Shown here piece after piece: positions 20,707 to 28,768 of a DNA stretch of 35,449 bases. The translations under genes were made by a program, and so were the position numbers. The notes below the pieces were generated by a model. That model searched no databases, was not told where the DNA came from, and saw nothing but the letters and a program-made list of their open reading frames with translations. Origin of the DNA: Acidobacteriota bacterium (lineage in GTDB: Bacteria > Acidobacteriota > Vicinamibacteria > Vicinamibacterales > UBA2999); the NCBI GenBank assembly GCA_013140775.1, contig JABFSA010000150.1:1-35449 (forward strand), given 5' to 3'. The first letter of the stretch is position 1, and every line of letters begins with the position of its first letter.

Positions 20707-22427
20707 CAGTTCTTGTCCGCTCCGGTCTCGGCGAGCACTGAATTGTCCGGCCTTCGGATCATGGCGTCGAGGTCAGCGCCGGCCGGAACCATGGGATACA
20801 CACTGTCTTCCTGCTCGACGCGGAAGTCGATGATCACTGTGCCCTCCGCGGCTCGGGCGCGCTGCACCGTGTCGTTGACCTGGCCACGCGATTCGACCCG
20901 GAAGCCGCTGAGCCCGTGCGCGTCGGCAATCTTCAGGAAGTCCGGGCTGCGCAGCGGCGTCGCCGCATACCGCCGGTCGTAGAAGAACTCCTGCCACTGG
21001 CGAACCATCCCCAGGTACCCGTTGTTGATGATCGCGATGTTGACCTTCACGCCTTCCTGCGCCGCCGTGCTCAACTCGGCCTGCGTCATCTGGAAGCCGC
21101 CATCACCAACGATGGCCCAGACCTCAGCTTCGGGACGCGCCATCTTGGCGCCGATAGCCGCCGGCACCGCAAAGCCCATCGTCCCCAGACCGCCGGAGGT
21201 AATGAGCGAGCGCGGAGAGTCGTGATGGTAGTACTGGGCCTCCCACATCTGGTGCTGACCCACGTCGGTCACGACCACGGCCTTACCCTCCGTGATGCGC
21301 CAGATGTCGTTGATGACGTGCGCGGCATACAGGTGCCCCGTGTCGGGCAACGCCTGAATGTCGCGAACGGCAGCATCGCCCTTCATCGAATTGATGTGTG
21401 CCACCCAGGCTGAATGATCCGCGGGCTTGATGAAGTCCAGCAGGTCCTTCAGGGTCTCGCGAAGGTCACCCACGATCCCCACGTCCGCCGCAACGTTCTT
21501 GTTGATCTCGGACGCGTCAACGTCGATGTGAATCTTCTTCGCGGTGGGCGCGTAGGTCTTGAGGTTGCCCGTGACACGGTCATCGAACCGCATGCCGAAC
21601 GCCAGCAGCAGGTCAGCCTCCTGGATCGCGTGGTTGACCCAGGCTTCACCGTGCATGCCCATCATGCCGAGGTTGAGCCGATGACTCGCCGGGACTCCGC
21701 CCAGGCCGAGAAGCGTCATGGCGATCGGCGAGCCGATCCGTTCCGCGAAGGCCAGAACCTCCCTGGTCGCACCGCTTTGAATCACGCCCTGGCCAGCGAG
21801 AATGACGGGCCGCTTCGCAGCACGAATCAAGGCCTCTGCCTTGATGAGGTCTGTCTTCACCACCGGAGCATTCGCGCGATACCCGCGGATTTTGACGGGA
21901 GCCGGATCCCACTCCCACTCGATTGATGCCTGCTGCGCGTCCTTGGTGATGTCCACGAGCACAGGGCCCGGCCGGCCGGACTTCGCCAGATGGAAGGCCT
22001 CCTTGATGGCCGGCATGATGTCCTCAACGGCGGTAATCAGGTAGCTGTGCTTCGTGATTGGCAGCGCGATCCCGCTGATATCGGTTTCCTGGAACGCGTC
22101 GTACCCGATCATCTTGCTGGGAACCTGGCCCGTGATGCAGACCATCGGGGACGAATCCATCATCGCTGTCGCGATGCCGGTCACCATGTTCGTCGCACCA
22201 GGACCCGAAGTCGCAATCGCAACCCCCACGCCGCCGCCCGCCCTGGCGTACCCGTCAGCCATGTGCGTGGCGCCCTGCTCGTGCCGAACCAGAACGTGAT
22301 GGATCGGATAGTCGAGCATCGCGTCATAGGTCGGCAGGATCGCGCCGCCGGGGTACCCGAACACGGTCTGGACCCCCTCGTGGACCAGGCATTCCCAGAT
22401 GATTTGTGCGCCGGTACGTATGGGCAT
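20706..22427 (-). CDS. ilvB: Acetolactate synthase large (catalytic) subunit
   Basis: Thiamine diphosphate and FAD enzyme that condenses two pyruvates to acetolactate, or pyruvate with 2-ketobutyrate. 573 residues from ATG 22427. The N-terminal TPP-binding region holds the catalytic Glu in RHEQGATHMADGYARA and GYPGGAILPTYD. The central FAD-binding region follows, and the C-terminal TPP-binding motif is GDGGFQMTQAE to INNGYLGMVRQW. An in-frame ATG at 22454 would add nine residues (MYCLRAHLV) that do not look like the family; homology favours 22427. First gene of ilvBNCD, which lacks leuABCD and ilvE here. Confidence 0.96.
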   Translation of the reverse strand: MPIRTGAQIIWECLVHEGVQTVFGYPGGAILPTYDAMLDYPIHHVLVRHEQGATHMADGYARAGGGVGVAIATSGPGATNMVTGIATAMMDSSPMVCITGQVPSKMIGYDAFQETDISGIALPITKHSYLITAVEDIMPAIKEAFHLAKSGRPGPVLVDITKDAQQASIEWEWDPAPVKIRGYRANAPVVKTDLIKAEALIRAAKRPVILAGQGVIQSGATREVLAFAERIGSPIAMTLLGLGGVPASHRLNLGMMGMHGEAWVNHAIQEADLLLAFGMRFDDRVTGNLKTYAPTAKKIHIDVDASEINKNVAADVGIVGDLRETLKDLLDFIKPADHSAWVAHINSMKGDAAVRDIQALPDTGHLYAAHVINDIWRITEGKAVVVTDVGQHQMWEAQYYHHDSPRSLITSGGLGTMGFAVPAAIGAKMARPEAEVWAIVGDGGFQMTQAELSTAAQEGVKVNIAIINNGYLGMVRQWQEFFYDRRYAATPLRSPDFLKIADAHGLSGFRVESRGQVNDTVQRARAAEGTVIIDFRVEQEDSVYPMVPAGADLDAMIRRPDNSVLAETGADKN

Positions 22428-22479
22428 GACCAAGTGTGCCCGAAGGCAGTACATCAGTCAAATTGATAGTTATTCATAC

Positions 22480-22506
22480 ATCATAAGAACTGGCGATAGG
22501 AACCAA
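22480..22506 (-). promoter_or_regulatory. Promoter of ilvBNCD
   Basis: TATGAT (22485-22480, minus strand) in an AT-rich island that stands out from the GC-rich surroundings. A TTGGTT (22506-22501) lies 15 bases upstream, or TTTGGT at 16. Transcription would start near 22473, giving a leader of about 20-45 bases depending on the ilvB start. I see no leader peptide, T-box or attenuator. Confidence 0.5.
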
Positions 22507-22567
22507 ACGAAAGGTGCTGGAATTGGCCTGAAATCGCGGGCCCTTCAGACCTACCAGGGGCGGGTCG

Positions 22568-22792
22568 CTAGGCCTTGGGCGGCTCTGGGCCGGCAAGGTC
22601 GTCAGCCGACGGGGCCTGGAAGCCGACCTTTGCGTGGCTGCCGTCGCAGAACGGCTTGCGCGACGACGCCCCGCATCGGCACAGCGCCACCGGTCGGCGA
22701 TCGATGGCATACGCCACGCCGTTCCAATCAACAACCTGCGCGTCAGGGTCGTCCACGACGATAGGACCGTTCTTGCGGAGTCTGATGACCAT
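22568..22792 (-). CDS. CDGSH iron-sulfur domain protein
   Basis: Small cytoplasmic 2Fe-2S protein of 74 residues. The three-Cys-one-His ligand set is complete: Cys38-x-Cys40 and Cys49-D-G-S-His53 in CRCGASSRKPFCDGSHAKVGF-type sequence. The family (mitoNEET-like) holds a labile, redox- and pH-sensitive cluster and is proposed to transfer clusters or sense redox. ATG 22792 is chosen because it lies 10 bases after the CoA-binding gene; the in-frame start at 22837 would overlap that gene by 35 bases. It precedes the ilv operon, whose IlvD needs an Fe-S cluster, but a link is speculation. Confidence 0.9.
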   Translation of the reverse strand: MVIRLRKNGPIVVDDPDAQVVDWNGVAYAIDRRPVALCRCGASSRKPFCDGSHAKVGFQAPSADDLAGPEPPKA

Positions 22793-22802
22793 CGACGTGC
22801 CG

Positions 22803-23174
22803 TCAGTCGGAGTAGGGGTCCTGCCCGATCGCCACAATGCTGCACGCGACGATCAGCTTCACCTGAAGACGTTTCGCTTCGTCGAGAAGCTCCCGGCTTT
22901 CCGCCCCGGGATTGATCCAGATTTCCTGAATCCCCTTTTGCGCAAACTCAGGCAGGAGCTTCACTCCAATGTGCGGTGGAACGTAGACCGTCGCCATGTC
23001 CACAGTACCGGGGACATCCAGCACTGAGGGGTAGGTCTCAACTCCCTCAATGTGATGCTCGTGCGGATTGATGGCAACGACTTCGTATCCCTGTGCACGA
23101 AACGCGCGCAGTGCCCGATTGCCAAACTTCTCACGATTGCTGGATGCGCCGACCACGGCGACCTTCTTGGCCAT
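22803..23174 (-). CDS. CoA-binding domain protein (YccU-like)
   Basis: Single Rossmann-fold CoA-binding protein of 123 residues (CoA_binding_2 family). The N-terminal KKVAVVGASSNREKFGNRA is the nucleotide-binding loop; VVAINPHEHHIEG, ATVYVPP and EIWINPGAES are the family strands, and the conserved Cys in VACSIV is present. It resembles the CoA-binding part of succinyl-CoA synthetase alpha without the ligase domain; function is unknown. The start is ATG 23174 (MAKKVAVV); the frame upstream to 23249 crosses the 7-base repeat and is not coding. It probably shares a transcript with the CDGSH gene. Confidence 0.88.
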   Translation of the reverse strand: MAKKVAVVGASSNREKFGNRALRAFRAQGYEVVAINPHEHHIEGVETYPSVLDVPGTVDMATVYVPPHIGVKLLPEFAQKGIQEIWINPGAESRELLDEAKRLQVKLIVACSIVAIGQDPYSD

Positions 23175-23178
23175 CAAT

Positions 23179-23206
23179 CTCGGGGCTCGGGACTCGGGAC
23201 TCGGGG
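23179..23206. repeat. 7-base tandem repeat, four units
   Basis: Four head-to-tail copies of CTCGGGR (CTCGGGG, CTCGGGA, CTCGGGA, CTCGGGG) sit in the divergent region between the CoA-binding gene and the glycosyltransferase gene, five bases from the former's ATG. They lie where a Shine-Dalgarno sequence would be expected. Copy number may vary between strains. Confidence 0.6.
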
Positions 23207-23360
23207 TTCGCGGCAGTCTGGAATCGACGAGCCTGACCGAACTCCACACGCCTGCGGCTGAACGAGAAGTCTCACAGAGTCATGGTAGTTCGGCCGCGCA
23301 CGCAGCGCCAGGCACACGTAATCGTGAAGACCGGGCCCCCTCAACACACTGCACGTCCGC

Positions 23361-23366
23361 TAGAAT
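23361..23366 (+). promoter_or_regulatory. -10 box of the glycosyltransferase gene (TAGAAT)
   Basis: TAGAAT ends 9 bases before the GTG at 23376, so the transcript would begin within about 3 bases of the start codon. No clear -35 box. Confidence 0.45.
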
Positions 23367-23375
23367 CTCCAACCA

Positions 23376-24992
23376 GTGCGTCGTCCCGTCCTCACCCTCG
23401 CCTGCATCGCCTGCTTCTCGTTCATCCTGGGTCTGGGCCGTCCCGCCATTACCGACTCCGATGAGGGGTTCTATGCGGAGGCGGCGCGCGAGATGGTCGA
23501 GAGCGGCGACTGGCTGACGCCGCGCTTCAACTATGAGGACCGGTGGGAGAAGCCCGTCCTCTACTACTGGCTCACCGCCGCGACCTATGTCGTGACGAGC
23601 CCCACTGAGGCTGCGGCCCGGTGGTGGTCGGCGCTTTCGGGACTCGGACTCGTCCTGCTGACCTGGGCGATGGCTCGACGCATGATGAAACAGGACGATG
23701 CGGCGTGGCTCGCCGGAGCCATCGTCGCCACCTGTTACGGATACTTCGCCATGGCACGCCTCGCGCTGCCAGACCTTCCGTTGACGTTTCTCGTCACGCT
23801 CACCATCTGGGGTGGAATCGAGCGGCGCTGGCTCCTTGTTGGCGCCGCTGCCGGCCTCGGCTTTCTCATGAAGGGACCGATCGCCCTCGTCGTGCCGGCA
23901 CTCGTGCTCGCACCGATCTGGTGGCGTGAACGCGCGACGGCACCCATCCGCATTGGTGATCTGGCAATCGCCGCCCTTGTGGGTGCGGCGATTGGACTTC
24001 CCTGGTACGTCGCCATGACCGTGAAACATGGCGCCCCCTATCTTCAGAGCTTCTTCGTCGGCGACAACCTGGAGCGCTTCGCGACGAGCCGTTTCAACGA
24101 TCCTCGCGCACCCTGGTTCTATGTGCCGATCGTCGTCGGCGGCCTGTTTCCGTGGTCGATGTATCTGCTCATTCTTCCGTGGCCATCGATCATCGCGATC
24201 GCCAGAGGTCGAAGGCTGGTGACGCAGATTGAGTGGCGACTCCTCGCCTGGATCCTGCTGCCGCTCGTCTTCTTCACGATTTCGATCGGCAAGCAGCCGC
24301 GCTACATCCTGCCCGTCCTGCCCCCGATTGCCATTCTTCTGGCCCAGTCGATCATGGATCGCGTACGAACCGCCAACCGGAACTCGGCCACGGCGCTGAC
24401 TGCCGCAACGTGGGCAACAGCGGCAACGTACGTGATTCTGATGCTGCTGCTTTATCGCTCGAGGATGTTGTTCATCGGGACATACCCGACGCTGATGTTT
24501 GCCGGAATGGCAGTACTGGGATTGGCCGGCATCGCGATGGCGTGGATTACCGCTACCCGGCATTGGCAACTTCTACCGGGCGCCGCGACTTTCTGCGCCG
24601 CTATGCTGCTCCTGACTGTGCAGTTCGGCGCGCTGTCAGGAGTTCGGCCGGAACCAGTGGAGCAGATGGCTGCGCTGATCAGTGCCCACCGACTCGAAGA
24701 ACCGATCGGGACTTATCAGGTATTTGTTCGGAATCTCGGCTTCTACACAGGCGTGGCGCAGCGCGATCTCTTCACAGAATCACTCGCCCTGGATTTTCTC
24801 GAGTCTTCCGCGCCGGTGTTGCTGGTCGTTCGCGCCACCGATCTACCCGCACTGGAGGCGGCTTCCGGAGTCAGGGCTCGACGGATCGGCGAAGTGCGGT
24901 ATCTCAATACAGCGAACATCCGGCTGGGAACGATCCTCGCCCCGGACCCTGATGCGGAGATAGAAACCGTGCTCCTGGTGTCCAACCGCTGA
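23376..24992 (+). CDS. ArnT/PMT-like membrane glycosyltransferase (GT39/GT83 type)
   Basis: Integral membrane protein of 538 residues with about 11 hydrophobic helices and a C-terminal soluble tail. The first periplasmic loop carries the acidic motif D27-S-D-E30-GFYAEAAREM and the following WLTPRFNYEDRWEKPVLYYWL, which are typical of the ArnT/PMT-like family. It transfers a sugar from a polyprenyl-phosphate donor to lipid A, protein or another acceptor on the periplasmic side; the acceptor cannot be told. The start is GTG 23376. It stands alone, divergent from the CoA-binding gene, and ends 14 bases from the convergent flavoprotein gene. No lipid A modification genes accompany it. Confidence 0.9.
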   Translation: MRRPVLTLACIACFSFILGLGRPAITDSDEGFYAEAAREMVESGDWLTPRFNYEDRWEKPVLYYWLTAATYVVTSPTEAAARWWSALSGLGLVLLTWAMARRMMKQDDAAWLAGAIVATCYGYFAMARLALPDLPLTFLVTLTIWGGIERRWLLVGAAAGLGFLMKGPIALVVPALVLAPIWWRERATAPIRIGDLAIAALVGAAIGLPWYVAMTVKHGAPYLQSFFVGDNLERFATSRFNDPRAPWFYVPIVVGGLFPWSMYLLILPWPSIIAIARGRRLVTQIEWRLLAWILLPLVFFTISIGKQPRYILPVLPPIAILLAQSIMDRVRTANRNSATALTAATWATAATYVILMLLLYRSRMLFIGTYPTLMFAGMAVLGLAGIAMAWITATRHWQLLPGAATFCAAMLLLTVQFGALSGVRPEPVEQMAALISAHRLEEPIGTYQVFVRNLGFYTGVAQRDLFTESLALDFLESSAPVLLVVRATDLPALEAASGVRARRIGEVRYLNTANIRLGTILAPDPDAEIETVLLVSNR

Positions 24993-25006
24993 CCGGCAGG
25001 GCCGTG

Positions 25007-26401
25007 TCAGTCGGGAAATACCTTGCCGGGATTCAGGATGCCGTGCGGATCGAACGCGTGCTTGACCCGCTTCATCAGCGCGATGGTGTCGGCCGACAAC
25101 TCGATATCGATGTAACGCGCCTTCGCAAATCCAATCCCGTGTTCGCCGCTGATTGAACCTTCGAGCTCCACGACACGTTCGAACAACACGCGCTCCGCTT
25201 GCCGCGCGCGCTCGCGTTCCGCCTCATCCGTACGATTCACCATCAGGTTGACGTGAATGTTGCCGTCGCCGGCATGCCCGAACGCGGCAATCCTCAAGCG
25301 ATAGCGCTCCTTGAGCTCCTGAATGAGGTCGAAGAGTTCCGGCACGCGTCCGCGCGGGACGACCACGTCGTGGTTAATCTTCAAGAGCCCCGTGGCACGC
25401 AACGACTCCGATAGCATTCGGCGCGACTGCCAGAGGCGCTCGCGGTCCTGATCGTCCACGGCACGAGACACCACGGTGGCTCCAGCGCCCTGACAGGCGG
25501 CGATCACGATCACCGCTTCTTCCTCGACGGCGGCCTGCATCCCGTCCACTTCCACGATCAGCGCCGCGCCAGTGCCGGCGGGTGCAACCTCCCCGCCGGT
25601 ATGCGTGCGGACGGCATCCAGCGAGTCCGCGTCCACCAACTCGAGTGTCGCGGGAGTGACCCGTCGCTGAATCAGTGCTGTCACGCCCTCCACCGCCGCC
25701 CGGATACTCGGGAACAGCGCGAGCACCGTGGCACGGGCCGGCGGCCGGGGCACCAGCCGCAGAGTGATCTCGGTCACGATGGCCAATGTGCCCTCCGACC
25801 CCACCATCAGCTGCGTCAGGTCGTAACCGACAACGTTCTTGACCGCCTTGGAGCCGGTCCTGATGATCTCTCCGGTTGGAAGCACCAGTTCCAGCGCCAG
25901 CACGTAGCGCTTCGTCGTTCCGTATTTGAACGCCCGCGGGCCTCCTGCGCATTCGGCGACGTTGCCGCCAATCGAGCACCGGTCCAGGCTCGCGGGATCT
26001 GGCGGATAGAACAATCCAACTGCTTCGACGGCACGCTGGAGATCGCCCGTGATGACATGGGGCTGCACAACTGCGAGCAGGTTCACCTCGTCAATCTCGA
26101 GGATGCGGTTGAGCCGCTCCATCGACATGACGACACCACCGTGCGTTGGAACAGCGCCGCCGGTGTAGCCGGTGCCCGCACCGCGAACGACCAGCGGGAC
26201 TCGCGACTCGTGGCACACACGAGCAATCGCAGCGACTTCTCTGGTGGAGCCTGGGAGGACAACGAGCCACGGAGCGTGACCCTGGCGGAGGGCGTCCTGG
26301 CCGTAGGCGTCGAGCGAAGCCGGGTCGGAACGCACATGTTCCGACCCGACCACGCCGACAATCGCGAGAACGAGACCTTCAACAGCCACAGACGTATTCA
26401 C
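25007..26401 (-). CDS. FAD-linked oxidase, GlcD/D-lactate dehydrogenase type
   Basis: Flavoprotein of 464 residues that oxidises a 2-hydroxy acid such as glycolate or D-lactate. The N-terminal PCMH-type FAD domain holds VVRGAGTGYTGGAVPTHGGV (72-91) and CSIGGNVAECAGG (142-154). The C-terminal FAD-oxidase domain holds FGHAGDGNIHVN and the end motif SGEHGIGFAKA. No iron-sulfur domain is fused and no glcE/glcF partner is next to it, so the electron acceptor is unknown. The start is GTG 26401; another GTG lies four codons inside. It follows the aminotransferase gene by 32 bases in the same run. Confidence 0.92.
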   Translation of the reverse strand: MNTSVAVEGLVLAIVGVVGSEHVRSDPASLDAYGQDALRQGHAPWLVVLPGSTREVAAIARVCHESRVPLVVRGAGTGYTGGAVPTHGGVVMSMERLNRILEIDEVNLLAVVQPHVITGDLQRAVEAVGLFYPPDPASLDRCSIGGNVAECAGGPRAFKYGTTKRYVLALELVLPTGEIIRTGSKAVKNVVGYDLTQLMVGSEGTLAIVTEITLRLVPRPPARATVLALFPSIRAAVEGVTALIQRRVTPATLELVDADSLDAVRTHTGGEVAPAGTGAALIVEVDGMQAAVEEEAVIVIAACQGAGATVVSRAVDDQDRERLWQSRRMLSESLRATGLLKINHDVVVPRGRVPELFDLIQELKERYRLRIAAFGHAGDGNIHVNLMVNRTDEAERERARQAERVLFERVVELEGSISGEHGIGFAKARYIDIELSADTIALMKRVKHAFDPHGILNPGKVFPD

Positions 26402-26433
26402 GTGACCGTGCCTCGCCCGTCAGGCGGCTGAGG

Positions 26434-27639
26434 TCAACGCGCGGCGCCGGCTTTGGCCGGTTGCAGCGACTCGACGTACCGAAGAATGCGGGTCGCGCCT
26501 TCGCGCAGCTGTTCCATCGACGTGGCGTACGAGATCCGGAGATAACCCGGGGCGTCGAAGCCTTCGCCGGGAGTCACCACGACGTATTCCTTCTCGAGCA
26601 ATCCCTGAGCGAAATCGGCCGACGTCTTGACGGGACCGTCCTTCGACAACACTCCGGAGATATCCGGGAAGAGGTAAAACGCGCCGCTCGGCTTGACGCA
26701 CTTGATGCCGGGATGCGCCGTGAGCCACCCATGAATGGCGTCCCGACGTGTCCGGTACTCGGTCAGCATGGTGGTCACCGCATCCTGTGGACCGCCGATC
26801 GCCGCCAGTGCGGCCTTCTGTGTGATCGACGAGATGTTCGACGTCGTCTGTCCCTGGATCACGTTGAACGCTGACGACAGCTCTTTGGGCGCGATGGTCC
26901 AACCACAGCGCCATCCGGTCATGGCGTACGACTTCGACGCCGAGCCCGCGAGAATCGTCCGGTTTCGATGCCGATCGAAGAGCACCTTCGGAAGATTGTG
27001 CGGAACCTGCTCGTAGATGAGCTGTTCGTAGCACAGGTCCACGATCATCCAGATGCCGCGCTTCACGGCTTCATCCGTGATCGCCGCCACGGTCGCCTCA
27101 TCGACCAGCGCACCCGTGGGGTTGCACGGAGAGTTGATGATGATCGCCTTGGTCTTCGGCGTGATCGCCTTGATGATGGCCTCAGCGTGCACGGCGAATC
27201 CGTCGGTCGAACTCGTCTGGACGATGACCGGTACCGCACCGACGAGCTTCACCTGCTCGGGAATCGTCGGCCAATACGGCGCGTGCGTGATCACCTCGTC
27301 ACCGGGGTCAAACAGCGCAAGCGCCGAATTGAAGAGGGCCTGCTTGCCACCGGCCGTGATGAGCACCTCGGCGGCCGTGATGTCCACACCGTAGTCACGC
27401 TTGTAGCGCGCGCAAATCGCTTCACGCAGTTCGGGAATGCCCGCTGCCGCGGTGTAGCGCGTGAAGTTGGCGTCAATCGCCGCCTTCCCCGCCGCTTTCA
27501 CGTGCTCCGGCGTTGGAAAATCCGGTTCGCCGGCGCTGAAGTCCACCACGTTGAAGCCAGCCCGGCGAAGCCGCTCTGCTTCCGCCGCCACTTTGAGCGT
27601 GGCTGAGGCCGATACCTGCGCAAGACGCTGTGCAAACAT
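26434..27639 (-). CDS. Pyridoxal-phosphate aminotransferase, aspartate aminotransferase class
   Basis: Class I/II aminotransferase of 401 residues, fold type I, cytoplasmic. Catalytic Lys236 is in SASKSYAMTGWRCGW; the PLP-contacting NPTG is at 173-176; SAGEPDFPTP near residue 35 and YLRISYATS near the C-terminus (substrate carboxylate Arg) are typical of subgroup I-gamma aspartate/prephenate aminotransferases. It most likely exchanges amino groups between aspartate and 2-oxoglutarate; other substrates are possible. A Shine-Dalgarno GGGAGAAG stands about 8 bases before ATG 27639. Preceded by coaD in the same run. Confidence 0.93.
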   Translation of the reverse strand: MFAQRLAQVSASATLKVAAEAERLRRAGFNVVDFSAGEPDFPTPEHVKAAGKAAIDANFTRYTAAAGIPELREAICARYKRDYGVDITAAEVLITAGGKQALFNSALALFDPGDEVITHAPYWPTIPEQVKLVGAVPVIVQTSSTDGFAVHAEAIIKAITPKTKAIIINSPCNPTGALVDEATVAAITDEAVKRGIWMIVDLCYEQLIYEQVPHNLPKVLFDRHRNRTILAGSASKSYAMTGWRCGWTIAPKELSSAFNVIQGQTTSNISSITQKAALAAIGGPQDAVTTMLTEYRTRRDAIHGWLTAHPGIKCVKPSGAFYLFPDISGVLSKDGPVKTSADFAQGLLEKEYVVVTPGEGFDAPGYLRISYATSMEQLREGATRILRYVESLQPAKAGAAR

Positions 27640-27667
27640 GCTCTTCTTCTCCCTGATATTCCTGTCC

Positions 27668-28183
27668 CTACTTTTGTCGCGCCGCTGCCTGGCTCGCCTG
27701 CATCCGTCGCTCGATCGTGAGCGGGACCAGGCCGTGTACAGAGCCGCCGAGACGGAACACTTCTTTCGTCAGGCGGGAACTCACGTACGTATACTGCTCA
27801 GCCGGCATCATGAACACCGTCTCCACCGCTGGCTCCAGATGACGGTTCATGAGAGTCATCTGAAACTCGTTCTCGAAATCCGACACCGCCCGAAGTCCTC
27901 TGACAATCGCTGCAGCCCCCTGCCGGCGTGCGTAATCGACCAGCAGCCCGTCGAAGCTATCCACTTCGATATTGGAATGGCCGCTGAAGACTTCCTCGAT
28001 CATCGTGACGCGTTGCGCAGCGGTGAACATCGGCGTTTTTTCCGCATTCACCAGCACGGCGACGATCACGCGGTCGAACAACCCCGCGCTCCGCAGCACG
28101 ATATCGACGTGCCCGTTCGTCAAAGGGTCGAAGGAACCCGGCACAATCGCCAGACGACGGTCGGACGTGCTGGTTGGCGTCAT
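27668..28183 (-). CDS. coaD: Phosphopantetheine adenylyltransferase
   Basis: Fourth enzyme of coenzyme A synthesis: 4'-phosphopantetheine and ATP give dephospho-CoA. 171 residues, normal length. Nucleotidyltransferase motif GSFDPLTNGHVDIV (with the T/HxGH histidine) near the N-terminus, RGLRAVSDFENEFQM in the middle and YVSSRLTKEV near the C-terminus are all diagnostic. A Shine-Dalgarno GGGAGC stands 6 bases before ATG 28183. The rsmD-coaD pairing is widely conserved in bacteria. Confidence 0.97.
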   Translation of the reverse strand: MTPTSTSDRRLAIVPGSFDPLTNGHVDIVLRSAGLFDRVIVAVLVNAEKTPMFTAAQRVTMIEEVFSGHSNIEVDSFDGLLVDYARRQGAAAIVRGLRAVSDFENEFQMTLMNRHLEPAVETVFMMPAEQYTYVSSRLTKEVFRLGGSVHGLVPLTIERRMQASQAAARQK

Positions 28184-28217
28184 CGCAGCTCCCAGAGGGG
28201 TCAGGCCACCGCCGGCA

Positions 28218-28763
28218 CTATGCCCGGCGCAGTATCGTCAACGTGCTGTCACCCGACGTGATGTCACGCACGTGACCGAGCGACGGCGGCACCTCCGGAC
28301 AGCGCCTCGTCGCGCGCTCCAGCACGATCAACCCGTCCGGCGCGACATGACCGGCGGCAGCGTCCAATGTCGTCGTCACGACACTGGGCTCGATGTCGTA
28401 CGGGGGATCCAGCAGAATCAAATCGAACAACGGGTCCGCAGGCTGGCGCCGGAGTGCCATCGCCACCTCGCCGCACTCGATAGTATAGCCTCGCTCCTGG
28501 CCGCACAGCTGGAGGTTCGCCGCGACGAGGGCCGCCGCCCGGCGGTCGCGTTCGATGAAGGTGACGTGCACGGCGCCCCGGCTGAGCGCCTCAATGCCCA
28601 CGGCGCCGGTCCCGGCAAATCCATCCAGCACGCGGGCTCCGTCGATCCGTGGCGCAAGCACGTTGAACAGCGTTTCACGCAATTTGTCGGATGTCGGCCG
28701 GAGCCCATCCCAGGTCGGCGCCTTGAGACGCCGGCCCTTGAACCGCCCCGCAATGACCCGCAT
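28218..28763 (-). CDS. rsmD: 16S rRNA (guanine-966-N2)-methyltransferase
   Basis: Methylates G966 of 16S rRNA in the 30S subunit using S-adenosylmethionine. 181 residues. N-terminal MRVIAGRFKGRRLKAP and RPTSDKLRETLFNVL are hallmark motifs; VLDGFAGTGAVGIEALSRGA binds the cofactor and LILLDPPYD is the catalytic DPPY motif of N6/N2 methylases. ATG 28763 is chosen, five bases after recG; the frame also opens at 28805 but that would overlap recG and lacks homology. Confidence 0.95.
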   Translation of the reverse strand: MRVIAGRFKGRRLKAPTWDGLRPTSDKLRETLFNVLAPRIDGARVLDGFAGTGAVGIEALSRGAVHVTFIERDRRAAALVAANLQLCGQERGYTIECGEVAMALRRQPADPLFDLILLDPPYDIEPSVVTTTLDAAAGHVAPDGLIVLERATRRCPEVPPSLGHVRDITSGDSTLTILRRA

Positions 28764-28768
28764 GGAAC

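Noticed and set aside
23280..24569. A 429-codon minus-strand open frame opposite the glycosyltransferase.
   Set aside because: Gln/Arg/Gly-rich antisense sequence; the plus strand encodes a clear multi-helix membrane protein.
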